Origin: an uncultured Methylophaga sp.
GTDB lineage: Bacteria > Pseudomonadota > Gammaproteobacteria > Nitrosococcales > Methylophagaceae
DNA: 64,000 nt
Direction: 5' to 3'
Assembly: GCF_947259025.1 (NCBI RefSeq)
Contig: NZ_CAMYKO010000006.1
Span: forward strand, 248,001-312,000
Positions 50,351 to 60,480 of the stretch are shown here, piece after piece. Both the position numbers and the translations under genes were made by a program. The stretch's first letter is position 1. Every line of letters starts with the position of its first letter. Below the pieces are notes generated by a model. It had not been told where the DNA came from, did no database searches, and worked only from the letters and a program-made list of their open reading frames with translations.

Positions 50351-53300
50351 ATGCTATTGCGCAGCCTGCATATTGCCAGCCGCCAGCTTTTCTACCTGGC
50401 AGTGGTATTGATTATTCTTGCTTTGCTGGCTCTGATCGGTGCGATGTGGCTGTCAGAGCAGGTCGCTGATCGTGAAGATGAAATTGCAGCCTGGGCCAGC
50501 GATAAAACCGGCTATCCGGTCAACATCGAACAGGCGGGACTTTACTGGTATGACCTGATCCCGAAACTGGAAGTCCGTGGCATTACCCTGCAGCAGCAAG
50601 ATCGCAGCGCAGCGATTGCCACAGTGGGGCAGATGTATCTGAGCCTGGATATATTGCAGACGCTGCAGCAGGGCGAACCGGTGGTGGCTGATGCCAGTAT
50701 TGACCAGGCACGTCTTGCGGTGGAGCGCAGCAGTGACGGCAAATGGCACCTCACCGGACTGGAAAAAGATCGGGCCCGGCGTGGTCAGACCAGCCTGCCT
50801 GAGGTGACCCGCTGGCTGAGCTGGCTACGGCAACTGGAACTGACAGATATCCAACTTGCCGTGAATGATCAATTTCAGCCCGCACTGAGCGGCAGTTATC
50901 AGCTGCAGCAACTGCAGCTCGACTTCAGTGAGGGACAATGGCAGGCAGATGCTCGGATTATTGTGCCGGAAAAACTGGGCACGGGGTTGACTTTGCAGGG
51001 ACGCGCCACTATCGATGAAGATTACCGGCTGATTGACTGGCGCGGCAGTGTGGAAACCGCAGCACTGGCCCTGTCACCGCTGCTTGAAACATCGTCGCTC
51101 AGAGGTTTGCATATCGCTGCCGGCGAGGTGGCCGGCCGGGCCACCGTCTCCTATACAAATCACGGTCAGCTTGAAGCCGATGCCGATCTGGAAATCACTG
51201 AACTCAGTCTTGACAGTAGCATGCAGCAAACCACAGCCGAGCCAGTGGTGTTTGCCAGCCTGCAGGGGCGCCTTAACTTCAGTAAAACCAATGCCAGTTG
51301 GCAGTTACAGGGCGATAATATGCAAATCACCGGGGCGGAACAGCCCTGGCCTGTCACGGCTTTTCGTGTTCAGCATGATCAGCAGGGTGAGATTGCGTTC
51401 AGTACGGATTATCTGCGTTTAAGTGATATCACGGCCCTCGCTTTGTTGATGCAGGATATGCCTGACTGGCTGGTGAGCGCACAACCGGCCGGTGATATTT
51501 ATGACCTGACGCTGCGCTATCAGCCTGAGCAGGGGCTTCAGGCGGCCAGCCTGCGCGCTGAGCAACTGGCAGTATTGCCTTGGCAGGATTTTCCGGGCGT
51601 AAACGCACTCAGCTTCCAGCTTGACTGGCAGCAGAACCAGGCCCAACTGACTTTGGACAGCCAGCAAACTACCGTTTATGCCGAGGGCTGGCTGGATGAG
51701 GCTGTGTTTCTGGACTCCATCAGTGGCCAACTTAACTGGCAACAAAAGCAAGATAACTGGGCGCTGTCAGCAAAAGCGTTGCAGCTATGGAATGAGGATT
51801 TAAACCTCAGTCTCAATGGGCGCATTGGGCAGGTAAATCAGCAAATAGATACCGATCTGCGGCTGGATTTGCAGGATGTCAGCGTTAATCGCTGGCGCCG
51901 TTACGTACCAAAGAAAATTATCCCTGAAGACTTCGAACAGTGGTCGCGGGAGGCTTTTCGCGAGGGTCTGATCCGCAGCGGCTATATCGTAATGCAAGGC
52001 AATCCGGCTGCCTTTCCTTTTGATGAATCACCGGAAGAAGGGCGCTTTGATATGCAGTTTGAGGTGGAAAACACCCAACTGCACTATGCCGAGGGTTGGC
52101 CTGATATCAAACAAGTGGATGGCACGATAACCGGTCAGGGCAATAATCTGCTGATTGAGAGCCAGTCCGGCACGATTGCCGACTTTAAATTCAATCAGGT
52201 TAAGACCACTATCGACAACCTGGTCAGACCCAAACCGGTGCTGCGGGTAGACGGTCTGCTCAATGGTACAACGCCCGATGCGCTGGCCTTTTTGCAAAAC
52301 AGCCCGCTTAAACAGCGTTTCGGACAGGTGGCGGACTGGCTGCAGACCAGTGGCAGCAGTGATATCAGTCTGCAATTGATGGTGCCGCTGGTGAATCCGG
52401 ACAATACGCAGGCGAATGGCCATGTCACCTTTGCTGACAGCGCGCTGAGCACCTCGGCGGTGCCAGGCCTTAAAGTCACGGCCATTAACGGCAAGCTGAA
52501 TTTTGATAACAACGGGGTGAGCGCCGAGGCGATAACAGCCAAAGCCCTAGAGCAAAACATTTCGGTGGATGTAAAACCTGATTCAGGTCAGACCGCAGTG
52601 GTCATTAACGGCCGGGCTGGTATCCCGGCGCTGCGCCAGCAGTGGCCGGAATTTATCCCGGCGTTTGTCAGTGGTGAAAGTGCTTACCAGGCCCGTGTTG
52701 CTATCAATGAACCCGAGCCCGGCCAGTTTGATGTAGCCGTCAATGTGCAGTCAGATTTGGCGGGGATTGCTATTAATACCCCGTCGCCACTGGGTAAAAC
52801 CGCCAATCAGCCGATCATGCTGCGGCTCAACATTGATAACCGTGATCAGACGGTTTACCGGCTGAGTCTGGATAATTGGCTCAAGACCGCCTTATCTTTT
52901 TCAAATGACAGTCTCAATGGGGAGGTAAGGCTTGGTGGTGAGTCTGCACGTGCCGGTGGTCAAGGCCTACGCATCAACGGCCGGCTTGAACAACTCAACC
53001 TGGATGAGTGGCTGGACTGGCAGAGCGAAATGCCGGCGACCACTGCCAAGTCAGCGATACCCGTCAGCGCGCTGGATGTCCGCATCCAGCAACTGCAAAT
53101 AGCCAGGCAAAAGATAAAAGATATTGCCATTTCAGCGAGTCAGACTGCGGGGCAGTGGCAAATTGGCTTGAACTCGACGCAAATCAAGGGCGATATTCAG
53201 TGGCCTCATACGCTTTCCAATCAGCGGCCCCTCAATGTAGAACTAGCACATTTGCATCTCGACCTCGAACAGTCAACTGATGAAGTTCCGTCCAGTGAGT

Positions 53301-54160
53301 CTGAGCTGTGGCCGCCGTTGAGGCTGGAAATCAATGAATTGGAACTGGACGACATTCGTCTGGGGCAGCTGAGCCTGCGGGCCAATCAGCAGCCTGATAG
53401 CTGGGTGCTGGAGTCGGCCAGCCTGACCTCACCGGTGTTGCAGGCGTCGATTAACGGTCGCTGGAGTAGGGCTGGGACAGTCGACCAGAGTCGCTTTGAG
53501 ATTGTGGCGTCCAGTGATGATCTGCAAGCCCTGCTGGCTTATTACGGTTACCAGGAGGTCATCGAAGCCAACCAGGTACAACTGAACAGTCAGCTTAACT
53601 GGCCGGGCGCGCCCGGCGACTTTTCCCTGGCATCTATGCAAGGGGACATGGCACTGAGCGTCGGGCGTGGCAGCCTGATAGAAGTTGAGCCCGGTGCGGC
53701 TGGCCGTATCTTCGGTCTGCTCAGCATTGCTGCCATACCGCGTCGTCTGGCACTGGATTTCAGTGACTTATTTGGTAAGGGCTTTGATTTCAGGGCCATT
53801 AGTGGTGATTTTAGCTTTGCCAACGGTATCGCCCGCACCAGCAATCTGGTGATGCAGGGCGACTCTGCTTTGATAGAAGTAACCGGCCCTATTAACCTGG
53901 TCGAACGCAGCTATGATCAGATTGTTAAAGTGACACCCAAAGTATCATCAACCTTGCCACTGGCCGGGGCCGTGGCCGGCGGACCGGTGGGGCTGGGTGT
54001 GGGTACGGCGATTCTGCTGTTTGATAAACTGGCCGGTGATATTTTTGACCGTGAGTTGGTCAATCTGATCAGCTACAGTTATCAATTGAGCGGACCCTGG
54101 GAAAATCCGCGTCTGAAAGTGCTGACGCCGGACAATGAGCAGAGGCCAATAAACCCCTAA
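50351..54160 (+). CDS. yhdP: AsmA-family envelope protein YhdP
   Basis: 1269 aa. One N-terminal membrane helix (residues about 14-34) followed by a very long periplasmic beta-groove region and the DUF3971/AsmA C-terminal part (GRGSLIEVEPGAAGRIFGLLSIAAIPRRLALDFSDLFGKGF). In E. coli YhdP, TamB and YdbH move phospholipid to the outer membrane. Placement between rng and tldD is conserved. Confidence 0.93.
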   Translation: MLLRSLHIASRQLFYLAVVLIILALLALIGAMWLSEQVADREDEIAAWASDKTGYPVNIEQAGLYWYDLIPKLEVRGITLQQQDRSAAIATVGQMYLSLDILQTLQQGEPVVADASIDQARLAVERSSDGKWHLTGLEKDRARRGQTSLPEVTRWLSWLRQLELTDIQLAVNDQFQPALSGSYQLQQLQLDFSEGQWQADARIIVPEKLGTGLTLQGRATIDEDYRLIDWRGSVETAALALSPLLETSSLRGLHIAAGEVAGRATVSYTNHGQLEADADLEITELSLDSSMQQTTAEPVVFASLQGRLNFSKTNASWQLQGDNMQITGAEQPWPVTAFRVQHDQQGEIAFSTDYLRLSDITALALLMQDMPDWLVSAQPAGDIYDLTLRYQPEQGLQAASLRAEQLAVLPWQDFPGVNALSFQLDWQQNQAQLTLDSQQTTVYAEGWLDEAVFLDSISGQLNWQQKQDNWALSAKALQLWNEDLNLSLNGRIGQVNQQIDTDLRLDLQDVSVNRWRRYVPKKIIPEDFEQWSREAFREGLIRSGYIVMQGNPAAFPFDESPEEGRFDMQFEVENTQLHYAEGWPDIKQVDGTITGQGNNLLIESQSGTIADFKFNQVKTTIDNLVRPKPVLRVDGLLNGTTPDALAFLQNSPLKQRFGQVADWLQTSGSSDISLQLMVPLVNPDNTQANGHVTFADSALSTSAVPGLKVTAINGKLNFDNNGVSAEAITAKALEQNISVDVKPDSGQTAVVINGRAGIPALRQQWPEFIPAFVSGESAYQARVAINEPEPGQFDVAVNVQSDLAGIAINTPSPLGKTANQPIMLRLNIDNRDQTVYRLSLDNWLKTALSFSNDSLNGEVRLGGESARAGGQGLRINGRLEQLNLDEWLDWQSEMPATTAKSAIPVSALDVRIQQLQIARQKIKDIAISASQTAGQWQIGLNSTQIKGDIQWPHTLSNQRPLNVELAHLHLDLEQSTDEVPSSESELWPPLRLEINELELDDIRLGQLSLRANQQPDSWVLESASLTSPVLQASINGRWSRAGTVDQSRFEIVASSDDLQALLAYYGYQEVIEANQVQLNSQLNWPGAPGDFSLASMQGDMALSVGRGSLIEVEPGAAGRIFGLLSIAAIPRRLALDFSDLFGKGFDFRAISGDFSFANGIARTSNLVMQGDSALIEVTGPINLVERSYDQIVKVTPKVSSTLPLAGAVAGGPVGLGVGTAILLFDKLAGDIFDRELVNLISYSYQLSGPWENPRLKVLTPDNEQRPINP

Positions 54161-54205
54161 ATCTGCTATCATAATGGGTTTGAAGCGACAGCGATTTTCT
54201 AGTTG

Positions 54206-55648
54206 ATGAAAGCATCGATTTCCGAACAAGTACAACAGCAGTTATTACTGCCGGCAGGCCTGACTGAGAATGATCTGGAGCAGGCGCTGAGTGCCACCAT
54301 GACCGGCGGCGTTGATTATGCCGATTTGTATTTTCAGCAGTCGCGCCAGGAAAGCTGGGTGCTGGAAGACGGCATTATCAAAGATGGTGGCTACCACCTG
54401 GAACAGGGCGTCGGCGTGCGCGCTTGCAGCGGCGAAAAAACCGGCTTTGCCTATTCCGATGATCTGGTTTTACCGGCTCTGCAACAGGCGGCCAGTGCGG
54501 CGCAGGCGATTTCCCGCCAGGGTAGCGACAAACAGGTCGCCGTCTGGAAAAAACAGACCAGTCCGGCATTGTATAGCAGTCAGGATCCGATTCTGGCCCT
54601 GAGCGTGGAAGATAAACTTGCTCTGCTGCGTGAAGCGGATGCAGCGGCCCGCGCTGCTGACCCCAGAGTAAAGCAGGTGACCGTCAGCCTGGCAGGCGAA
54701 CTCGATACTGTATTGATCGCCGCCAGTGACGGCACCTATGCCAATGATATCCGGCCGCTGATCAGATTGAATGTCAGTGTGATCGTCGAGTCCGACGGTC
54801 GCCGTGAGCGAGGCAGTGCCGGTGGTGGCCGGCGTATGGATTACCGTTATTTCCGCGATAATGATATGGCGCGAGGCTATGCCCATGAGGCAGTCCGCAT
54901 TGCTCTGGTCAACCTGGAAGCGATTCCTGCGCCGGCGGGCACTATGCCGGTCGTGCTGGGCAGCGGCTGGCCCGGTGTGCTGTTGCATGAAGCGGTGGGC
55001 CACGGCCTGGAAGGCGATTTTAACCGCCGTGGCACTTCGACCTTCTCCGGACGAATGGGCGAACAGGTCGCTTCACCGCTCTGTACCGTAGTGGATGACG
55101 GCACGCTGGAATTCAGACGCGGCTCGCTTAATGTGGATGATGAAGGTGAGGTCACCCAGCACACCACGTTGATTGAGAAAGGTCGTTTGGTTGGCTATAT
55201 GCAGGACAAACATAATGCCAGACTGATGGGCGTCAAAAGCACCGGTAATGGCCGCCGCGAGTCTTATGCTCACCTGCCCATGCCGCGAATGACCAACACC
55301 TACATGCTGCCCGGTGAACACAAGTCTGAAGAAGTCATTGCTTCCGTTGATAAAGGCATTTACGCCGTTAACTTCGGTGGTGGCCAGGTAGATATTACGT
55401 CGGGTAAATTTGTGTTCTCCACCAGTGAAGCCTACCTCATCGAAAATGGCAAAATCACCCGGCCGGTTAAAGGGGCGACCCTGATTGGTAACGGCCCGGA
55501 AGTGATGCAGGGTATTTCGATGGTGGCTGATGATCTGGCGCTCGATAGTGGCGTAGGTAACTGTGGCAAGGAAGGACAGAGCGTGCCGGTTGGTGTCGGT
55601 CAACCTACGTTGAAAGTCGATGCATTAACGGTGGGCGGAACAGCATAA
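54206..55648 (+). CDS. tldD: metalloprotease TldD
   Basis: 480 aa subunit of TldD/E, which degrades unfolded peptides and matures some peptide natural products. The zinc motif [14 protein letters not shown] (HExxxH) is at about residue 262. A TTG precedes the ATG at 54206; the ATG is used although no clear ribosome site is seen. The partner tldE (pmbA) is not in this window. Confidence 0.94.
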   Translation: MKASISEQVQQQLLLPAGLTENDLEQALSATMTGGVDYADLYFQQSRQESWVLEDGIIKDGGYHLEQGVGVRACSGEKTGFAYSDDLVLPALQQAASAAQAISRQGSDKQVAVWKKQTSPALYSSQDPILALSVEDKLALLREADAAARAADPRVKQVTVSLAGELDTVLIAASDGTYANDIRPLIRLNVSVIVESDGRRERGSAGGGRRMDYRYFRDNDMARGYAHEAVRIALVNLEAIPAPAGTMPVVLGSGWPGVLLHEAVGHGLEGDFNRRGTSTFSGRMGEQVASPLCTVVDDGTLEFRRGSLNVDDEGEVTQHTTLIEKGRLVGYMQDKHNARLMGVKSTGNGRRESYAHLPMPRMTNTYMLPGEHKSEEVIASVDKGIYAVNFGGGQVDITSGKFVFSTSEAYLIENGKITRPVKGATLIGNGPEVMQGISMVADDLALDSGVGNCGKEGQSVPVGVGQPTLKVDALTVGGTA

Positions 55649-55650
55649 CA

Positions 55651-56703
55651 ATGGCACAACAACACAAAGCGGTCGCCCTGATTTCCGGCGGCCTGGACTC
55701 AATGCTGGCAGTGCGTGTAATGCAGGAGCAGGGGATTGAAGTTGAAGGCATCAACTTCTTTACCGGTTTTTGCGTGGAAGGCCACACTCATGCCATTCGC
55801 AATCAGGACAAGAACAAACCCAAACGTAATAATGCCTTATGGGTGGCTGAACAGCTGGGCATCAAGCTGCACATTGTGGATGTCATTGAAGAATACAAAG
55901 ACGTGCTGCTCAATCCCAAACATGGTTATGGCGCCAATATGAACCCCTGCCTAGACTGCAAGATCTTTATGGTCGGCAAGGCAGTGGAATGGGTCAAGGA
56001 GCACCATAAAGACGGTTTTGACTTTATTATTACCGGTGAAGTCATCGGTCAGCGACCGATGTCGCAGCGCAGTGACACCATGCCGCTGGTATCAGAAGAG
56101 TCGGGTGCCGAAGATCTGTTGCTGCGTCCTTTATGTGCCAAAAACCTGCCCGAGACCAAACCTGAGCGTGAGGGCTGGGTCGATCGTGACAAGCTGTATG
56201 ACTTCCATGGCCGCAACCGAAAACCGCAAATCGCGCTGGCCAAATCATTCGGCCTTAATGACTTTGCGTCACCGGCGGGCGGTTGCTGCTTCCTCACTGA
56301 CAAGAGTTATTCCGACAAACTGGTTGATCTGTGGCAGGCGCGTAACAGCCGTGATTACGAGATGGACGACATCATGCTGCTCAAGGTGGGCCGGCATATT
56401 CGCCCCACACCCGAGTTCAAGCTGATCATTGCCCGCGATGCCGGCGAAAGCAAATTTCTGGAAGGCTACCGCAAACAGTTTGCCAGTATCTATTCCACCA
56501 GTCATAGTGGGCCGATGGCACTGGTCGATGGTGATTTGGAGCCGGAACAATACCAGTTGGCGGCGGCCATCGTTGCCCGTTATGGCAAGGGGCGAAGTGC
56601 GGATGAAGTGGAACTTAGTCTGACAATTCCCGACCGCACCAGCCTGACGATTAAAACCGCGCCGATGGAAACACAAGCGGTCATGCAGGAGTGGTATGTA
56701 TGA
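55651..56703 (+). CDS. PP-loop (ThiI/MnmA-like) tRNA-thiolation-type protein
   Basis: 350 aa. N-terminal PP-loop ATPase motif SGGLDSMLAV (residues 10-19), then ANMNPCLDCKIFM with two cysteines placed like those of MnmA, and ASPAGGCCFLTDKSYSDKLVDLW. The C-terminal third (DDIMLLKVGRHIRPTPEFKLIIARDAGE) resembles an NFACT-R-type RNA-binding domain. Often annotated as a tRNA thiouridylase-like protein, the exact reaction is unknown. It overlaps the TusA gene by 4 bp, so TusA is the likely sulfur donor. Confidence 0.8.
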   Translation: MAQQHKAVALISGGLDSMLAVRVMQEQGIEVEGINFFTGFCVEGHTHAIRNQDKNKPKRNNALWVAEQLGIKLHIVDVIEEYKDVLLNPKHGYGANMNPCLDCKIFMVGKAVEWVKEHHKDGFDFIITGEVIGQRPMSQRSDTMPLVSEESGAEDLLLRPLCAKNLPETKPEREGWVDRDKLYDFHGRNRKPQIALAKSFGLNDFASPAGGCCFLTDKSYSDKLVDLWQARNSRDYEMDDIMLLKVGRHIRPTPEFKLIIARDAGESKFLEGYRKQFASIYSTSHSGPMALVDGDLEPEQYQLAAAIVARYGKGRSADEVELSLTIPDRTSLTIKTAPMETQAVMQEWYV

Positions 56704-56927
56704 ACCGTGAGCAACTGGATGCGCGCCGCCTGTTATGCCCGATGCCGGTGATCAAAGCACAGAACCGTATCGCCAGCATGCAGCCCGGTGATGAGCTGGA
56801 TGTGATTTGTACCGATCCGGGCGCTTTGAATGATATACCGGCCTGGGCACGGATCAATGGTCACGAAGTCGTTGAGTCGCATCAGCATGACGACGAAATC
56901 CGGATAACGGTTCGTGTTGGTGCATAG
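56700..56927 (+). CDS. TusA-family sulfurtransferase
   Basis: 75 aa. RRLLCPMPVIKAQ carries the CPxP motif with the persulfide-carrying Cys; the fold motif GDELDV-CTDPGALNDIP follows. ATG overlapping the upstream stop (ATGA) with AGGAG before it. Its stop codon touches the first NtrC box of glnA. Confidence 0.9.
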   Translation: MNREQLDARRLLCPMPVIKAQNRIASMQPGDELDVICTDPGALNDIPAWARINGHEVVESHQHDDEIRITVRVGA

Positions 56928-56941
56928 CACTAAAATGGTGC
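56927..56941. promoter_or_regulatory. NtrC box 1 of glnA
   Basis: GCAC-N7-GTGC, the NtrC consensus with dyad symmetry, about 110 bp before the predicted sigma-54 start site, a usual enhancer distance. Confidence 0.8.
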
Positions 56942-56957
56942 TTATAGCTATAACTAT

Positions 56958-56972
56958 GCACCATAGTAGTGC
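56958..56972. promoter_or_regulatory. NtrC box 2 of glnA
   Basis: Second GCAC-N7-GTGC. Its centre is 31 bp from that of box 1, three helical turns, so two NtrC dimers would lie on one face of the DNA. Confidence 0.8.
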
Positions 56973-57024
56973 TAATGTATGGTGCGCCTGCACCTAAATG
57001 GTTGATTTTTATTGGTGGCAGAAG

Positions 57025-57041
57025 TTGGCGTGATTTCTGCT
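57025..57041 (+). promoter_or_regulatory. sigma-54 promoter of glnA
   Basis: TTGGC (GG at 57027-57028) and TGCT (GC at 57039-57040) are 12 bp apart, the strict -24/-12 spacing. Predicted start near 57052. Upstream NtrC boxes support it. Confidence 0.8.
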
Positions 57042-57064
57042 GTAACCAGTCGCGAGTTTTATTT

Positions 57065-57079
57065 GCACGCCTTAAGTGC
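57065..57079. promoter_or_regulatory. NtrC box 3, in the glnA leader
   Basis: Third GCAC-N7-GTGC, at about +14 to +28 of the sigma-54 transcript. A weak sigma-70 pair (TTGCAC 57063-57068, TATAAA 57086-57091, 17-bp spacer) overlaps it, so the box could repress that promoter. Confidence 0.6.
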
Positions 57080-57104
57080 AGTTTTTATAAATTGGAGAAG
57101 TTAA

Positions 57105-58514
57105 ATGTCAGTCGAAAAAGTGCTTCAGATGATCAAAGACGAGGACGTCAAGTTTGTTGACTTCCGTTTCACCGATTCGCGCGGTAAAGAGCAGCATGTG
57201 TCTTACCCTGCGCACACCATTGATGAAGACAGCTTCACCGAAGGTGCGATGTTCGACGGCTCGTCAGTAGCGGGTTGGAAAGGCATTAACGAATCAGACA
57301 TGATCCTGATGCCGGATCCGGAAACAGCCGTACTTGATCCATTTATGGACGACATGACGCTGATCATTACATGTGATGTCGTTGAGCCAGCCACCATGCA
57401 GGGTTACGAGCGTGATCCACGTTCTGTTGCCAATCGTGCTGAAGCTTACATGAAGTCAACCGGTTTGGCTGACACCGCTTTCTTCGGCCCTGAGAATGAA
57501 TTCTTTGTACTGGATGATGTTCGCTGGGGCAGCGATATTTCAGGTTCTTTCTATAAAGTTGATTCTGACGAGTCTTCCTGGAATACCGAAAAAGTCTTCG
57601 CTGACGGTAACAAAGGTCACCGTCCAAGCGTGAAAGGCGGTTATTTCCCTGTACCTCCTGTAGATTCACTGCAGGACGTGCGTAGTGCCATGTGCCTGAC
57701 ACTGGAAGAAATGGGCCAAACCACCGAAGTGCATCACCACGAAGTGGCGACTGCCGGTCAATGTGAAATCGGTTCCAAGTTCAACACGCTGGTGAAAAAA
57801 GCTGACGAAGTACAGCAACTGAAATATGTGATTCACAACGTGGCGCACGCATACGGTAAAACTGCTACCTTCATGCCTAAGCCGCTGGTAGGTGATAACG
57901 GTAACGGTATGCACGTGCACATGTCGCTGTCCAAAGACGGTGAAAACCTGTTCTCCGGTAACAAATACGGTGGTCTGTCTGAAACCGCTTTGTATTACAT
58001 CGGTGGTGTGATCAAGCACGCCCAGGCCCTGAACGCCTTCACTAACTCTTCAACCAACAGCTACAAGCGTCTGGTTCCGGGTTTTGAAGCGCCGATTATG
58101 CTGGCTTACTCAGCCCGTAACCGTTCAGCCTCTATCCGTATTCCTTTTGTGAACAATCCAAAAGGTCGTCGTATTGAAGTGCGTTTCCCGGATTCAACAG
58201 CCAACCCTTACCTGGCATTCTCTGCACTGCTGATGGCTGGTCTTGATGGTATCAAGAACAAAATTCATCCTGGTGATGCAATGGACAAGGATCTCTATGA
58301 CCTGCCGGCTGAAGAAGCGAAGTCTATCCCACAAGTCTGCCATTCACTGGATCAGGCGCTGGATGCACTGGACAAAGACCGTGAATTCCTGACTGCAGGT
58401 GGTGTCTTCACCGACGATATGATCGATGGCTTCATCGAACTGAAAATGGAAGAAGTCACCCGTCTGCGTATGGAAACTCACCCGGCAGAATTTGACCTGT
58501 ACTACAGCGTCTAA
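57105..58514 (+). CDS. glnA: glutamine synthetase, type I
   Basis: Dodecameric enzyme that assimilates ammonium into glutamine. 469 aa. Motifs: [27 protein letters not shown], and the adenylylation loop with the target Tyr in [12 protein letters not shown]; thus control by GlnE-type adenylylation is expected. GGAG lies seven bases before the ATG. Its promoter region has three NtrC boxes and a sigma-54 promoter. Confidence 0.98.
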   Translation: MSVEKVLQMIKDEDVKFVDFRFTDSRGKEQHVSYPAHTIDEDSFTEGAMFDGSSVAGWKGINESDMILMPDPETAVLDPFMDDMTLIITCDVVEPATMQGYERDPRSVANRAEAYMKSTGLADTAFFGPENEFFVLDDVRWGSDISGSFYKVDSDESSWNTEKVFADGNKGHRPSVKGGYFPVPPVDSLQDVRSAMCLTLEEMGQTTEVHHHEVATAGQCEIGSKFNTLVKKADEVQQLKYVIHNVAHAYGKTATFMPKPLVGDNGNGMHVHMSLSKDGENLFSGNKYGGLSETALYYIGGVIKHAQALNAFTNSSTNSYKRLVPGFEAPIMLAYSARNRSASIRIPFVNNPKGRRIEVRFPDSTANPYLAFSALLMAGLDGIKNKIHPGDAMDKDLYDLPAEEAKSIPQVCHSLDQALDALDKDREFLTAGGVFTDDMIDGFIELKMEEVTRLRMETHPAEFDLYYSV

Positions 58515-58545
58515 TTTGCCACGGTTTGTGACCTAAGCTACAAAA

Positions 58546-58569
58546 AGCGCCCTGCGGGGCGCTTTTTTT
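58546..58569 (+). terminator. intrinsic terminator after glnA
   Basis: Stem AGCGCCC/GGGCGCT with loop TGCG, followed by seven Ts. Separates glnA from the DUF4124 gene and ntrBC. Confidence 0.93.
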
Positions 58570-58615
58570 ATGTCTGACAGTTGCGCCTTTGGCGGTGCTG
58601 GCCTATGCTTCAGTT

Positions 58616-59230
58616 ATGAGATACACATGGCTATTACTGCTGTTTTTTAGCTTCCCGGCGTTGGCTGAGATATACCGCTGGGTGGATGAAAGCGGTAATG
58701 TGGTGTTTACTGACGAGCCTCATCCCCAGGCGGAAAAGATAGAAGTCTCGCCTTCCACGGTGTATACCCCTGATGACAGTATCCGTGCACCGGAGCCGGA
58801 TCAGCCTCCGCTGACTTTGAGTCCGGAGCCAGACAGTAGTGATGAGGATAATGAAGCACCGGCAACGTCCTACGAATTACGCATTATCGCGCCGTCCGGT
58901 GATGAGAGTATCTGGAGCAATAACGGCGATTTGACCGTCAGCATGATTGTAGAGCCGGCATTGGATGCCGAGCAGGGCCACAAGATCCTACTCCAGCTTG
59001 ATGGCGAGGCCGTCAGCGAGCCCAGAGCCTCAACCACCTTCCAACTCAATAATCTCAGCCGCGGCACCCATACGCTGGATGCCATGATAGTGGATGACAA
59101 TGGCAATACCTTTGCCAGCAGTCCCGTCATCAGTTTCCAGCTTCACCGCACTTCAATTCAGAATAACACCGGCCTGACCCCGCCCGGGCCGACCGGTGGC
59201 AGACCCTCACCCAATCCCGGCGCCAACTAG
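58616..59230 (+). CDS. exported DUF4124 domain protein
   Basis: 204 aa: signal peptide (LLLLFFSFPALA), DUF4124 (EIYRWVDESGNVVFTDEPHP), an acidic Pro/Glu/Asp linker and an Ig-like domain (YELRIIAPSGDESIWSNNGDLTVSM to ISFQLHR), ending in a Pro/Gly tail. A similar gene lies between glnA and ntrB in many Gammaproteobacteria; the function is unknown. The ATG at 58616 is chosen as it starts the signal peptide. Confidence 0.8.
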   Translation: MRYTWLLLLFFSFPALAEIYRWVDESGNVVFTDEPHPQAEKIEVSPSTVYTPDDSIRAPEPDQPPLTLSPEPDSSDEDNEAPATSYELRIIAPSGDESIWSNNGDLTVSMIVEPALDAEQGHKILLQLDGEAVSEPRASTTFQLNNLSRGTHTLDAMIVDDNGNTFASSPVISFQLHRTSIQNNTGLTPPGPTGGRPSPNPGAN

Positions 59231-59231
59231 C

Positions 59232-59246
59232 GCACCTTAATGGTGC
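59232..59246. promoter_or_regulatory. NtrC box before ntrBC
   Basis: GCAC-N7-GTGC directly after the DUF4124 stop. It covers about -48 to -34 of the extended -10 promoter at 59265, so NtrC binding would block RNA polymerase as at E. coli glnLp. Confidence 0.75.
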
Positions 59247-59264
59247 ATTGAATCGGCGGTTTGA

Positions 59265-59273
59265 TGCTATAGT
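59265..59273 (+). promoter_or_regulatory. extended -10 promoter of ntrBC
   Basis: TGC-TATAGT fits the TGn-TATAAT extended -10 consensus with one mismatch; no -35 at correct spacing. Predicted start near 59280, about 125 bp before ntrB. Confidence 0.5.
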
Positions 59274-59403
59274 GCCGGCTATGGCGCGTTCAGACTTGCT
59301 TGCGCCCAAGCTATTTATAACGAGTTTTACCTACAATCAACAGCTTAGCATCAGACGCTGCAAAATTGATCATAGATGGAGCGTTTTTTGCTAACAGCTG
59401 TGC

Positions 59404-60480
59404 ATGTATATGAGTGTCACCACAATGAGTCACGATGCCATTGCCAGCAATGATGTGTTGGAAAACCTGACCACTGCGGTCGTGGTTCTCGACACGTCTT
59501 TGCGTGTTTGTTACATCAACACTGCCACCGAAATTTTGTTTGAGATCAGCCAGCGTCAGGCTGAGCATATACCACTGCAGACTTTACTGCCCGGAGAGAA
59601 AAGACTGATCAACTCGCTGCGGCGGGTCGTTTCAACCGGCCAGGCTTTGATTGAACGGGAAGTACACCTGTTTCTGCCTGCCAGCGGTGAAGTCCTTATC
59701 GACTGTGCCATGAGGGTACTCGATATCGATCAGTCCTATGTCATCATGGAACTGACACAGCTGGATTATCAGCAGCGCATCAGCCGCGATGAAAACCTGC
59801 AGACTCAGCAACAGGTGGTGCGCGGACTGGCTCATGAGATTAAGAATCCGCTGGGCGGCCTTCGCGGTGCCGCGCAGTTACTGGAACGCCAGCTCGACTC
59901 TGAAGACCTCAAAGAATACACACGCATTATCATCACCGAAGCGGATCGCCTGCAGAATTTGATGAACCGGATGCTGGGGCCCAACCAGCATCCGGAGAAA
60001 AATGACACCAATATTCATGAAGTGCTGCAGCATGTCAGGCAACTGGTGGATATTGAGCTGGATGAACGGCTCAAGTTCAAAGTCGATTACGACCCGAGTA
60101 TCCCCGAACTTTTTGCCGATTTTGATCAGTTGATTCAGGTTTTTTTGAATATTGTGCGTAATGCGGTACAGGCCATGAAAGGGGTCGGTCTGATTACCCT
60201 GCGGACACGCATCAAACGCAATCTCACCATTGAAAAAAATTACTACCGGCTGGGCGTCTTAATAGAAGTTGAAGACAATGGCCCCGGTATACCCGAACCT
60301 TTACAGGACAGTCTGTTCTATCCCCTGGTCACCGGTCGTGCTGATGGCACCGGACTGGGGCTCTACCTGGTGCAGAACCTGGTACAACGTAATGGCGGCA
60401 CAGTGTCCTGTCACAGCCAGCCGGGACAGACTATCTTTTCAGTTATATTTCCCTTGGAGTTAGGACGTGAACGCCAGTAA
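59404..60480 (+). CDS. glnL: nitrogen regulation sensor kinase NtrB
   Basis: Kinase/phosphatase for NtrC, controlled by PII. PAS domain (residues about 15-120), H-box with His144 in GLAHEIKNPLGG, N-box FLNIVRNAVQAM, G1 DNGPGIP and G2 GTGLGLYL. 358 aa. In-frame ATGs at 59404, 59410 and 59425 lack clear ribosome sites; the first is given. Overlaps ntrC by 14 bp. Confidence 0.95.
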   Translation: MYMSVTTMSHDAIASNDVLENLTTAVVVLDTSLRVCYINTATEILFEISQRQAEHIPLQTLLPGEKRLINSLRRVVSTGQALIEREVHLFLPASGEVLIDCAMRVLDIDQSYVIMELTQLDYQQRISRDENLQTQQQVVRGLAHEIKNPLGGLRGAAQLLERQLDSEDLKEYTRIIITEADRLQNLMNRMLGPNQHPEKNDTNIHEVLQHVRQLVDIELDERLKFKVDYDPSIPELFADFDQLIQVFLNIVRNAVQAMKGVGLITLRTRIKRNLTIEKNYYRLGVLIEVEDNGPGIPEPLQDSLFYPLVTGRADGTGLGLYLVQNLVQRNGGTVSCHSQPGQTIFSVIFPLELGRERQ

